Assembly: GCA_002729495.1 (NCBI GenBank)
Contig: PBYE01000002.1
Span: forward strand, 40,692-76,435
From: Chromatiales bacterium
Lineage (GTDB): Bacteria; Pseudomonadota; Gammaproteobacteria; Steroidobacterales; GCA-2729495
Length of the DNA: 35,744 nucleotides
Direction: 5' to 3'
Numbering within the stretch: the stretch's first letter is position 1; each line of letters begins with the position of its first letter. The translations under genes and the position numbers were made by a program. Below are positions 15,786 to 23,460 of the stretch, one piece after another. Under the pieces are notes generated by a model. That model made no database searches. It was not told where the DNA came from and worked only from the letters and a program-made list of their open reading frames with translations.

Positions 15786-16817
15786 TTAAATAACTTCTTT
15801 ATATTTCTCCAGGTGCAGCGCCCGGGCCTGGTCATGCCATGCGTCGTGTTGTACGCGTTTCTTGAGATTCGGGATACCGAGGTTGGCACGTTCGTAGTCA
15901 CCTGTCTGCAGTTCAAGTATTTCCCTGAAGCTGAATATTCCGAGCAGGTTGAGTTTTTGTTCGAGCTTTTCGCCGACGCCGCGGATGGACTTGAGGTCAT
16001 CCCGGCGCAGGGCATCGCCATTGCTTGTCTGGACTGCTGTCTCGTCTTGATGCTCGTTATCAGGCTCATTATCAGGCTCGTTATCATGCGGTTGCACAGC
16101 CACAGTCGAATCTATAGCCGATTCGCTGGCATCGTGCCCATTGGACCCTTCCACCGCGCGATGTTCCGGCATAACGTCATCATGTGCGGCGACAGGTTCC
16201 TGCACTTCAGGAATCTCGTCTCCGGCGCTGAGTTCAGCCAGTCTCGACCGCAGGATTTTGTTGGTTTTACTCATTACCGTGCAATGCTGTTTCCAGCGCT
16301 CTACTTCATTGCGCAGTAATTCAATTTCCTGATGTGCTTCGAGGAGTTCGTCATCGCTGTCTTCCCCGACGTCGTCCAGCCCCGCAATCATGTTACTGCC
16401 GTGTGAAAGTTTTGCCTGGACCTCGAGTTCGGTCAGGCGAGTTTTTGCAGTTTCACATTCGCGCCACAGTTGTGCCAGTTCTTCCAGCAATTCGGCCTTT
16501 TCTTCAAGTTCTTTGTTATAGCTGGCCTTGGTTGCATTAAATTTCTGCTGGGTATCAGTGAGAGAGTCACTCGTTTTTTTCAACCTGTCTTCCAGTTCAG
16601 CAACCTGTTTTTCATGGTCAGCGTTACTGCCATGAAGTTTCTGGGCATCCTTGCGGGCAATGCTCAGGGCCGCATTCAGTTCCCTGATTTCCTGATCACG
16701 CGGATCCTCGGTGCGCGGACCGCGATTCCGGTTATGCCAATACAGGGCGCCCTTCCAGCTACCGATGCAGCCGGCCGTGAAAACAAGCAAAAATATCAGG
16801 AACGCAACAATTGACAT
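15786..16817 (-). CDS. Membrane-anchored coiled-coil protein with C-terminal helix-hairpin-helix domain
   Basis: A 343-residue protein, taking the ATG at 16817; the frame is open upstream to 17243 but that part has no protein character. It starts with one membrane segment (SIVAFLIFLLVFTAGCIGSW), then a Tyr/Trp/Arg-rich turn and a long charged coiled coil (about 45-200) rich in Glu, Lys and Leu. A low-complexity linker with NEPDNEPDNEH follows. The C-terminal 75 residues contain DDLKSIRGVGEKLEQKLN and GIFSFREILELQ, the (HhH)2-type fold found in many bacterial proteins annotated as DUF4332 or 'flap endonuclease-1-like'. That domain binds DNA or proteins in other contexts. A membrane-to-DNA or scaffold role is inference. 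It converges on the transporter gene with a 28-base gap. Confidence 0.8.
   Translation of the reverse strand: MSIVAFLIFLLVFTAGCIGSWKGALYWHNRNRGPRTEDPRDQEIRELNAALSIARKDAQKLHGSNADHEKQVAELEDRLKKTSDSLTDTQQKFNATKASYNKELEEKAELLEELAQLWRECETAKTRLTELEVQAKLSHGSNMIAGLDDVGEDSDDELLEAHQEIELLRNEVERWKQHCTVMSKTNKILRSRLAELSAGDEIPEVQEPVAAHDDVMPEHRAVEGSNGHDASESAIDSTVAVQPHDNEPDNEPDNEHQDETAVQTSNGDALRRDDLKSIRGVGEKLEQKLNLLGIFSFREILELQTGDYERANLGIPNLKKRVQHDAWHDQARALHLEKYKEVI
16053..16088. repeat. Three 12-bp tandem repeats inside the helix-hairpin-helix gene
   Basis: ctcgttatcagg, ctcattatcagg and ctcgttatcatg follow one another without a gap. On the coding (minus) strand they specify repeats of Asn-Glu-Pro-Asp in the flexible linker. 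The unit length keeps the frame, so copy number could vary harmlessly. Confidence 0.8.
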
Positions 16818-17021
16818 AATGTCTCTTTTCCAACTCTCCCTTCGCGTGAAATTAAAGTAAGCCTGAGCTTCAATCTTTGCGCTGGCTCTCATTTTTAAAG
16901 CCTCGTGCGCCTTTCTGCAGCTGCGGGGCTTTCGACTCAAACAAGGTTGGCCGGGGGTTTGCAGTGATTTGGGAGGATGTATTATTCGCGGTGGAACCGT
17001 ATGTTTATGAAGGGTAGGGAA

Positions 17022-17612
17022 ATGACGCCCAGATTCAAGGATTGGCATGGCTTGTGGCTGGCGACCATGCTGGTTGCGGCCTGCGACGGGCAGGTCTCGG
17101 GAGGCACGGCAAAGCCGCGGACTATTGATCTGGACGCGGAGCGCGCGAGCCTTATCCAGGCTGATCTTGATTTTGGCGATACCGCCGGCGAGCAGGGACT
17201 GGCTCCTGCTTATCTGCAGTTTCTGGCCATTGATGCGGTTCAACTACCCGATGGTGACTTGCCGATCGAGGGTAGGGACGCAATTTACGAAAACATCCTG
17301 CTGGCGACCAAGAATGATAATTTTTCTCTTAGCTGGGAACCCGTGGCTGCAGAAGTTTCGAATTCCGGCGACTTTGGCTATACGTGGGGTGGTTATCGGT
17401 TGGAGACGCAGGATGAAACGGGGCAGCCTTTATCCTATGGAGGCAAATACGCTAACTTCTGGCGCAAGTCTGCCGAAGGACGGTGGGAGATAGTACTGGA
17501 TATAAGCAATCAGAATCAGGTTGATTATGATTTCTATCCCGATCCCGATTTAGATCTGAACGCGGATGGCGTCGAGTACGATGATGCAGGCCTGACTAAT
17601 GAGCCATTGTAA
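17022..17612 (+). CDS. Lipoprotein with SnoaL/NTF2-like domain
   Basis: A 196-residue protein with a lipoprotein signal: basic start, hydrophobic run, then LVAACDG with the lipidated Cys at about residue 21. The Asp next to the Cys would, by the E. coli +2 rule, keep it in the inner membrane, though that rule may not hold in all proteobacteria. The remainder (ERASLIQADLDFGDTA, then GRDAIYENI, and YANFWRKSAEGRWEIVLDIS) has the alpha+beta cone-fold pattern of SnoaL/DUF4440 proteins, whose final strand reads WRxxxxGxWxIxxD. The C-terminal tail is Asp-rich (DLDLNADG, similar to a calcium loop but lacking the final acidic position). I chose the ATG at 17022 because GAAGGG lies just before it and it gives a normal signal-peptide length; the frame is open to 16977. 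Function unknown. Confidence 0.75.
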   Translation: MTPRFKDWHGLWLATMLVAACDGQVSGGTAKPRTIDLDAERASLIQADLDFGDTAGEQGLAPAYLQFLAIDAVQLPDGDLPIEGRDAIYENILLATKNDNFSLSWEPVAAEVSNSGDFGYTWGGYRLETQDETGQPLSYGGKYANFWRKSAEGRWEIVLDISNQNQVDYDFYPDPDLDLNADGVEYDDAGLTNEPL

Positions 17613-17629
17613 CCGGTGCGTAATCGGGG

Positions 17630-17659
17630 AAAAAAAGAAGGGGGGCGGGGGGACCCCCC
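17630..17659 (-). terminator. G/C-tract hairpin with T-run, minus-strand terminator candidate
   Basis: On the minus strand GGGGGG (17659-17654) can pair with CCCCCC (17645-17640) across an 8-base loop, followed by TTC and seven T (17636-17630). This fits an intrinsic terminator for the small membrane protein gene that ends at 17752. The plus strand of the same place is GGGGGGCGGGGGGA plus a later GGGG, which could also form a G-quadruplex. No T-run exists for plus-strand termination of the lipoprotein gene. Confidence 0.5.
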
Positions 17660-17751
17660 AAGGGGACAAATGGTTTACGAGATTGACGTTTACGACATAA
17701 ACAACGCGACAAGGTGTTTTATAGCTGATAAATCCTGTCAGCCAAATCCGT

Positions 17752-17859
17752 TCAGGCAATCATTCCGGCGAGCGTAACCACCGGTATAAACGCGACAACC
17801 AGGGCGAGAAAAAACTCGTCACGACTATCGAGATTTCCGAAGTTATTGCTGCTGATCAT
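17752..17859 (-). CDS. 35-residue membrane protein
   Basis: A complete short gene: GGGAG, a 7-base spacer, then ATG at 17859 and TGA at 17754-17752. The protein is MISSNNFGNLDSRDEFF followed by a single hydrophobic helix of about 18 residues (LALVVAFIPVVTLAGMIA) that runs to the end. The polar N-terminus and the C-terminal helix suggest a tail-anchored inner-membrane peptide. A terminator-like hairpin lies 92 bases downstream on the same strand, and a palindrome AACGGT-A-ACCGTT (17950-17962) lies 90 bases upstream. I know no family for it. Position and strong start signals support it as real; conservation was not checked. Confidence 0.65.
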   Translation of the reverse strand: MISSNNFGNLDSRDEFFLALVVAFIPVVTLAGMIA

Positions 17860-18095
17860 TTTTAAACTCCCTGGCGGTATCCGTTGTGGCTGCCGGTTTC
17901 AGTTTCGATGCTGAAATATTAACGATTGGCCGGTGCCGCTTCTTTTCGGAACGGTAACCGTTTGTAGCAAAATATAACCCATGTAACCCATTGAGAAATA
18001 GGCTAATAATACGATTTTGTGCTGCGTAAGAGCCGGTTGAAGGTGGTGCTGAAGCAGTACACTGCGGCACTGCGGCGGGATTTCCGGAGACCCGG
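17860..18095. other. Intergenic leader between the small membrane gene and the ABC exporter
   Basis: The 236 bases contain no further gene. The perfect 6-bp inverted repeat AACGGT-A-ACCGTT at 17950-17962 could be an operator. On the minus strand TATATT near 17970 is a possible -10 element but its -35 is poor. No T-run follows the ABC gene's stop, so its transcript may run on into this region and the small gene. Confidence 0.4.
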
Positions 18096-19916
18096 TCAGG
18101 CAGTCGCTATCTTTGCCTGGATGGACCGGGCATCTTCTTCGGCGGACCGGAACTGTAGTTCGGCGAGTCGTGCGTACAGGGAGTTCTTCTCCACAAGTTC
18201 GGCATGGCTGCCAATGTCCTGAATTTTGCCCTGATCCATTACAACGATGCGCTGTGCCTTAAGCACCGTCGCGAGTCTGTGCGCGATAATAATTGTTGTG
18301 CGGTTTTGCATCAGGCTCTCGAGTGCTTCCTGCACCAGGCGTTCACTTTCGGCATCCAGCGAACTGGTGGCTTCGTCAAGCAGGAGTATCGGAGGATTCT
18401 TTAGAATTGCACGGGCAATCGCTATGCGCTGGCGTTGTCCGCCCGACAGCCGCATACCTTTCTCGCCCAGAAAGGTATCGATGCCTTCCGGCAACTTGTC
18501 GATAAACTCGTCCGCTGCGGCAGTTTCTGCCGCAGCCCGAACTTCTGCATCCGTGGCGCCAGGACGGCCGTAGCGAATATTCTCCAGCGCGCTCGTGCCA
18601 AAGATCATGGTTTCCTGTGGTACTAAACCTATGCGGCCGCGGACAGCCTGGGGGTCTGCCGCCGCGATGTCCACACCGTCGATCCTTATCGCACCGGATG
18701 TAGGATCATAAAACCGCAGCAGCAACTGAAAGGTCGTGCTCTTGCCCGCACCGGACGGGCCCACGAATGCAATGGTTTCGCCGGGCTCTATGTCCAGCGT
18801 GAAATCGTCGATCGCCAGTGTGTCGGGCCGGGACGGGTAGCAGAAATTTACACTCTCGAAGGTGATGCGGCCCTGGCTGTCGCTTGCCAGCGGAACCGGA
18901 TTCTCCGGCGCACGAATATTCGGTTCCGCTTCAAGCAGCTCGATCAGCCTCTCCATCGCGCCGGCAGCCCGCTGCACCTCGCCCCACATCTCGCTCAGCA
19001 TCGCGCCCGAACTGCCAAGCAGGACCGTAAAAATCACAAACTGGGCCAGTTCGCCCGGCAGCATATCGCCGGCGAGCACTTCCCTGGTGCCCATCCAAAG
19101 TACCAGGGTTATGGCTCCGAATAGCAGAAACATGCTGCCAAACGACATTACGAAACGTACCCGGATGCGGCGTATAGCGGCCAGAAAAGCCGCTTCAACG
19201 GCCACGCCGAAACGCTTGCTTTGTAATGATTCCAGCGTGAAAGCCTGCACTGTTTGAATGGCATTCAGCGTTTCGTTGGCCATTCCGCTCGAGTCGGCGA
19301 CCTTGTCCTGGGCCGTTCGCGAGAGTTTGCGCACTTTTCGGGCGATCCATAACACCGGCAGAATCACGGCAGGTACGAGCATCAGGATCATCAGTGTCAG
19401 GCTTGGGCTTGTATACAGCACGCCTGCTAAAGAAATAAACATCATCACAGTCGAACGCAGCGCGATTGAAATACCGACACCCGATATAGACTGCACAAGG
19501 GTCGTATCAGTTGTCAGCCTTGATAGCACTTCGCCGGTCTGAGTTACCTCGAAAAAAGTCGGATCCTGGCGGATAACGTGTGCGTAAACTTTGTCGCGGA
19601 TGTCGGCCACAACCCGCTCACCCAGCCAGGTTATCAGGTAGAGACGGGCGGCCGACAAAATGCTGATAGCAAGAATAACGCCGAAAACGACCATGAAATA
19701 AAAATCAATCTGCTCAGGATCGCCGGTGGTAATGCCGTTATCGATCAGGTAACGCGCCGCCAGTGGCAGGCTACCGGTTGCCGCCGATGCGGCGAGCAGC
19801 ACGATAATGGCAACCGTCAGCGTGCCTGTGTAGGGCCGTATAAACGGCACGATCGCCCGTAGTGGTGTAAGCGAGGTGCCTTTAGGGCGCCATTCTTTCT
19901 GATCATGTGGAGGCAT
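18096..19916 (-). CDS. ABC exporter, fused permease and ATPase (MsbA-like)
   Basis: A 606-residue half-transporter that should work as a homodimer in the inner membrane. Residues 20-330 form the six-helix exporter domain, with RRxRVRF-type coupling helices. The ATPase domain (350-590) has Walker A GPSGAGKS (386-393), the Q-loop in LVPQET, the signature LSGGQ (490-494), Walker B LLLDEA (511-516) and the switch His546 in IIAHRL, so it should be active. Relatives are annotated as lipid A/multidrug exporters; substrate is not deducible. It is transcribed away from the AAA ATPase gene. In the shared 206-base gap a hairpin CACGGAC-CTG-GTCCGTG (19944-19960) sits 28 bases before its start, and the word ACGGAC recurs twice more, at 19996 and 20104. 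Confidence 0.92.
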   Translation of the reverse strand: MPPHDQKEWRPKGTSLTPLRAIVPFIRPYTGTLTVAIIVLLAASAATGSLPLAARYLIDNGITTGDPEQIDFYFMVVFGVILAISILSAARLYLITWLGERVVADIRDKVYAHVIRQDPTFFEVTQTGEVLSRLTTDTTLVQSISGVGISIALRSTVMMFISLAGVLYTSPSLTLMILMLVPAVILPVLWIARKVRKLSRTAQDKVADSSGMANETLNAIQTVQAFTLESLQSKRFGVAVEAAFLAAIRRIRVRFVMSFGSMFLLFGAITLVLWMGTREVLAGDMLPGELAQFVIFTVLLGSSGAMLSEMWGEVQRAAGAMERLIELLEAEPNIRAPENPVPLASDSQGRITFESVNFCYPSRPDTLAIDDFTLDIEPGETIAFVGPSGAGKSTTFQLLLRFYDPTSGAIRIDGVDIAAADPQAVRGRIGLVPQETMIFGTSALENIRYGRPGATDAEVRAAAETAAADEFIDKLPEGIDTFLGEKGMRLSGGQRQRIAIARAILKNPPILLLDEATSSLDAESERLVQEALESLMQNRTTIIIAHRLATVLKAQRIVVMDQGKIQDIGSHAELVEKNSLYARLAELQFRSAEEDARSIQAKIATA

Positions 19917-20122
19917 AAGTACTTCTGCTTGTATTTCTTATCGCACGGACCTGGTCCGTGTGCCGGTATCCGATAGTGACACGATAACGGATTCTACGGA
20001 CCATCAAGGCATAGTCTGACCAACTGACCGAAGCTCGGCTGATACCGTGACATGTTTGTTCTGGGCCTTGTGCGGAATTCCTGTATAACATAAACGACTT
20101 TGTACGGACTCCGGTTGCGCCG
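19917..20122. promoter_or_regulatory. Divergent intergenic region with repeated ACGGAC words
   Basis: A perfect 7-bp stem CACGGAC/GTCCGTG with a 3-base loop occupies 19944-19960. ACGGACC recurs at 19996-20002 and ACGGACT at 20104-20110. The repeats look like possible operator half-sites serving the divergent ABC exporter and AAA genes. No promoter with both elements well matched was found on either strand. Confidence 0.35.
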
Positions 20123-21610
20123 ATGCATGATCAACATGACCTTAGCCTTATTCTTGACTCGCGGGTGCCCCTGGTTATCGTCGAGACGCATGACGAAGAC
20201 CGCTTTCTGAACTTTCTGACCGGTGTCATTACCGCTTCCGCGACCTGCGAATACCGGCCTCTTTTTCGCTGGACGATTACCGATGGTCTGCAGCGCCTGG
20301 ACATAGAAATGGAGCCATAGCCAACGAACTCGGACCCGGACAAGGTGCTCAGGCATATCCGTGCCGTATCCCAGCCAGGCATCTTTGTGCTGCTGGATTT
20401 TCATCCCTATCTCCAGGGCCCGGTCAATGTTCGGCTGCTTAAAGATATTGTCATAAAGGCGGAAGACAGTCAGCAAACGATCGTGTTGGTGAGCCACGAT
20501 ATCGAGTTGCCGCCCGAACTGGACCGTTTTGCTGCCTGCTTTGCAATGTCATTACCGGACGACAAAGAGCGCGCGAACATCGTGTTGTCCGTTGTCGAGG
20601 AATGGAACGGCGCAAATCAGGGTGCCGTAAAGGTTGATCAGCGTGCATTCGATTTACTGGTGCGTAACCTTGCCGGTATAACCCGGGCAGACACCGAGCG
20701 CCTCGCGCGTAACGCCATCTACCATGATGGAGCGATTTCTGAATCAGATTTGCCCGTGGTTGCAAAAGCTAAATATGAATTGCTTAACCGGCAGGGCGTA
20801 CTCAGTTTCGAATACGAAACAGCAAAATTTTCAGATGTTGGCGGGCTTAACCGGCTTAAAGCCTGGCTGGAGCAGCGCAAGCGGGTTATGCAGAGCGATG
20901 CAGTCGGGCCGCCGCTCGATCCACCGCGCGGCCTGTTGCTGCTTGGTATACAGGGCTGCGGCAAAAGTCTGGCCGCCAAGGCGACGGCCGGGATACTGGG
21001 CGTCCCACTGCTGCGTCTCGACGTTGGCACGCTGTACAACAAGTATCACGGTGAAACGGAGCGGAACCTGCGTGAATCGCTGCAGCAGGCCGAAGTAATG
21101 GCTCCATGCGTATTGTGGATCGATGAAATTGAAAAAGGGCTGGCGACAGGCAGTGGGGACGACGGACTGTCGCGTCGCGTACTCGGTACATTCCTCACCT
21201 GGCTGGCAGAGAAAGCAGAAACCGTATTCGTCGTGGCAACGGCAAACGACATTAGCCAGCTTCCGCCCGAACTTGTGCGCAAGGGACGGTTTGATGAGAT
21301 ATTTTTTGTCGATCTTCCGGCACCGCGCGTACGCATGGATATACTGGAAATCCATTTGCAGCAGCGCGAACTCGATCCGGCTGCGTTTGACATTGTGGCG
21401 CTGGTAGAAGCAAGCGAGGGCTTTTCCGGTGCAGAAATCGAACAGGGGATTGTGGCCGCGCTGTATGCCGCGCGCGCGATCCGTCAGTCGCCTGAAACGG
21501 CCCATATACTTGCCGAGTTCAGGCGCAGCCGGCCCCTGTCAGTGCTGATGGCAGAAAAGTTGCAGGCATTGCGAAATTGGGCAGCGGAGCGCACAGTACC
21601 TGCTGACTGA
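20123..21610 (+). pseudogene. Ycf46-like AAA+ ATPase interrupted by an in-frame amber codon
   Basis: Two reading frames in the same phase make one 495-codon gene of the Ycf46-like AAA family. The first (20123-20320) has LILDSRVPLVIVETHDEDR and PLFRWTITDGLQRLD, the family N-terminus, and ends at TAG (20318-20320). Right after the stop the same frame continues with TNSDPDKVLRHIRAV and GIFVLLDFHPYL, as an intact family member would. The ATPase domain is complete: Walker A GIQGCGKS (codons 275-282), Walker B LWIDE (331-335), sensor Asn375 in ATAND, and Arg386/Arg389 in VRKGRFDE. A single C-to-T change of a Gln codon would create the stop. It may be a real nonsense mutation, a sequencing error or a readthrough site; the remaining 420 codons show no decay, which argues for a recent event or an error. 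A downstream GTG (20345) could restart but lacks a ribosome site. Confidence 0.85.
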
Positions 21611-21622
21611 CAGAGGCTGCCT

Positions 21623-22012
21623 ATGGCTGATATCCCTGTTTGCTGGCGCTGCGGACACAGTCTCGAAGAGCTCAGTATGCCGCCGGGACGCCTGGACGAA
21701 TGTCCGGAATGCAGGTCGCAACTGCATGTTTGCCGCATGTGCGCATTCTTTAACCCGGAGGTAATCCGCGCATGCCGGGAGGACGATGCCGACGAGGTCA
21801 TGGAAAAAGAGCGAGCAAATTTTTGTGACTATTTCCAGGCAAATTCAAATGCATTCGATGAAAGTTTCGCTGCCGCTGATCGGGATGCCAGCGAACAACT
21901 GGAACAGTTATTCGGAGAAGAGCAGGATAGTGATGCCAAAGACGAGCCCTCAGGCAAGTCTTCAGGAGGCAGTTCCGCGGAAGATCTTTTTAAAAAAACT
22001 GAGCGGCACTAG
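21623..22012 (+). CDS. Zinc-ribbon protein paired with the AAA ATPase
   Basis: A 129-residue cytosolic protein. The N-terminal half has Cys7/Cys10 (CWRC), Cys27/Cys30 (CPEC), Cys37/Cys40 (CRMC) and single Cys51 and Cys68, enough for two four-Cys zinc sites. EKERANFCDYF is a strongly conserved-looking stretch. The C-terminal half (from about 75) is acidic, low in complexity and probably disordered. It follows the AAA gene by 12 bases. From memory, such zinc-ribbon proteins are frequent neighbours of Ycf46-like genes in gammaproteobacteria, so it may be a partner or substrate adaptor; that is inference. Its stop overlaps the stop of the convergent META-domain gene by 4 bases. Confidence 0.8.
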   Translation: MADIPVCWRCGHSLEELSMPPGRLDECPECRSQLHVCRMCAFFNPEVIRACREDDADEVMEKERANFCDYFQANSNAFDESFAAADRDASEQLEQLFGEEQDSDAKDEPSGKSSGGSSAEDLFKKTERH

Positions 22013-22431
22013 TTACCGCCAATCAAAACCATTACCACGTTATCGTCACTGTCGAGTAACTCGAGTATATTGCCCGCTATTTGCCACCGACGCGTTAGTT
22101 CGAGCGCCTCGAGGAATGCAGTTTCCTGCCCGTTTACAGCCGGTTGGCACATGCGCTTTGTAGCTGCCAGCGGGCTGAATGTCATCGCGTTCGCATCTAT
22201 CGTGGCCGTTCCCTGGAAATTATTGCAGCCGGCTGTGCCGTCAACAGTGCCTCCCTCCCGGAACTCGAGCACCGATTGCGCCACACCGGCGGGTCTGCCC
22301 AGTATGCGAGTGGCTTCCCAGGTCGATCCGTCAAGCTGGCCGGGTGCGCTGGTATCCAGCTGTGTCCCTGGCTGAAGGCCTGCACAGCCGTTAAGTACCG
22401 CGAGAGCCAGGATAATCGTTATGGGCCCCAT
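22009..22431 (-). CDS. META-domain lipoprotein (HslJ-like)
   Basis: A 140-residue protein with a lipoprotein signal (MGPITIILALAVLNGCAG, lipidated Cys at about residue 16) and one META domain: STWEATRILGRPAG at the start, the hallmark GCNNFQGTATIDANAMTFSP, then ATKRMCQP. HslJ in E. coli carries this domain and is linked to heat shock and novobiocin resistance; the biochemical role is unknown. The ATG at 22431 is preferred because it gives a standard lipoprotein signal; the frame is open upstream to 22485. A pair of Cys in GCNN and RMCQ could form a disulfide. Confidence 0.82.
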   Translation of the reverse strand: MGPITIILALAVLNGCAGLQPGTQLDTSAPGQLDGSTWEATRILGRPAGVAQSVLEFREGGTVDGTAGCNNFQGTATIDANAMTFSPLAATKRMCQPAVNGQETAFLEALELTRRWQIAGNILELLDSDDNVVMVLIGGN

Positions 22432-22507
22432 GGGGTTGCCCAGCCGGAACCCGCGCACGAGACAAGCGTGAAGATATTTTTGCAAGGCTAAATCTAAACC
22501 AGGCTAT

Positions 22508-22535
22508 TGGATCACGTTCTAATGGATCACGTTCT
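22508..22535. repeat. 13-bp direct repeat duplicating a stop codon
   Basis: TGGATCACGTTCT occurs at 22508-22520 and 22523-22535 (15-base period). On the minus strand each copy codes Asn-Val-Ile-(His or Gln) and is followed by TAG, so the secreted-protein gene ends at the first stop and the second copy is a spare end. It looks like a small replication-slippage duplication. Confidence 0.8.
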
Positions 22536-23259
22536 TCGCTACCGCTTCCGCGATTTCGGGAATGCTGATCGTGATCATGCCGTCTTCCTGCCAGTCGGTG
22601 ATTTGTATATCTATACCCAGTACATCCGACCAGACTTCTATATGCGGCTTGGTCCAGCGGTCATGGATTTCCTGTTCGGTCAGATCATGCATGCCCATGC
22701 GGCGAGTCTGTGTCAATACGTGCCCATAGGGTGCCCGGTAAGTAATCATGCCGGGCGCGCGTTGTACCTGTCCCGCAAGCTGGAAAAAGCAGGCCGTCTG
22801 GTCGGTGATTGCAAGCAGTCCAAGTTCCGCGTTCCCGGTCTCATCGATCATTTTCGCGACCCGGGTAAGCATCGGGAACTGGGTCATGGCATCCTGCCGG
22901 GCAATGGCTTCCATTCGATCCTGATTTTTAGCGAACTGAATATATTCCAGGGTCATCTTTACGAGCGCATCATTCATCTCGTGCTGATACGCCGAGCTCG
23001 AATTAAATGTCTTAATCATTTTGGAAACCGCAAGACCAATCTGCAGTTCCTGGTCTTCAAGAACATAGCGCGGGTCATCCGCCGTGCCGGTTTCCCTGAT
23101 CGCCGCCGCTACCGCGGCGCCTAGCACCTCTTCATTACCTTCAAAGCCACTGTACTGGCCAATTTGTTTGTGCTTCTTCTCTTCTGCGCCGGCGCTCACT
23201 AATCCCATGCTTAGCAGCACGGCCAAAAAGCCTATACCCATCTGTTTTACACGGTTCAT
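22519..23259 (-). CDS. Secreted protein of unknown function
   Basis: A 246-residue protein with a classical signal peptide (MNRVKQMGIGFLAVLLSMGLVSAGA, in one-letter terms a basic start, hydrophobic core and SAGA cleavage site). GGAG lies 6 bases before the ATG. The mature part is mostly helical, with AAVAAAIRETGTADDPRYVLEDQELQ-type polar helices in the first half and a Trp-rich second half (DRWTKPHIEVWSDVLGIDI). I recognise no domain. Only one Cys is present in the mature protein (near residue 157), so no internal disulfide. The gene is monocistronic by appearance and divergent from the next gene with a 200-base gap. Confidence 0.75.
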   Translation of the reverse strand: MNRVKQMGIGFLAVLLSMGLVSAGAEEKKHKQIGQYSGFEGNEEVLGAAVAAAIRETGTADDPRYVLEDQELQIGLAVSKMIKTFNSSSAYQHEMNDALVKMTLEYIQFAKNQDRMEAIARQDAMTQFPMLTRVAKMIDETGNAELGLLAITDQTACFFQLAGQVQRAPGMITYRAPYGHVLTQTRRMGMHDLTEQEIHDRWTKPHIEVWSDVLGIDIQITDWQEDGMITISIPEIAEAVAKNVIH

Positions 23260-23460
23260 GTCGTACTCCTGATTGCGGTGCTATCCGTGGTGTTTCGATT
23301 ATTGTAGACCATGGCCGGGGGTTTCCAGCACTTGCCGATAATGGTCCACGCCGCGGAGTGTTGCGGGAGCCTGTTCCGGCCCCTACTATTCATGTGCCCC
23401 GGCAATAAGGTTGGTGCAAGCCGTCTATACACAATATACAGAGCGGGCGGAGGATTTATC

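Noticed and set aside
16818-17243. N-terminal extension of the coiled-coil/helix-hairpin-helix frame
   Set aside because: The extension is Arg/Pro/Ser-rich and would put the membrane segment in the middle; the ATG at 16817 gives a normal anchor.
17590-17600. EF-hand in the lipoprotein tail (DLNADG)
   Set aside because: The loop has no acidic residue at position 12 and no flanking helices; it is probably just an acidic tail.
20318-20320. Reassigned TAG (alternative genetic code)
   Set aside because: TAG ends several other intact genes in the window, such as zapA and the MMPL-type transporter gene.
23311-23460. 50-codon upstream extension of the helical unknown protein
   Set aside because: A perfect GGAGG site precedes the ATG at 23461 and the extension has different composition.
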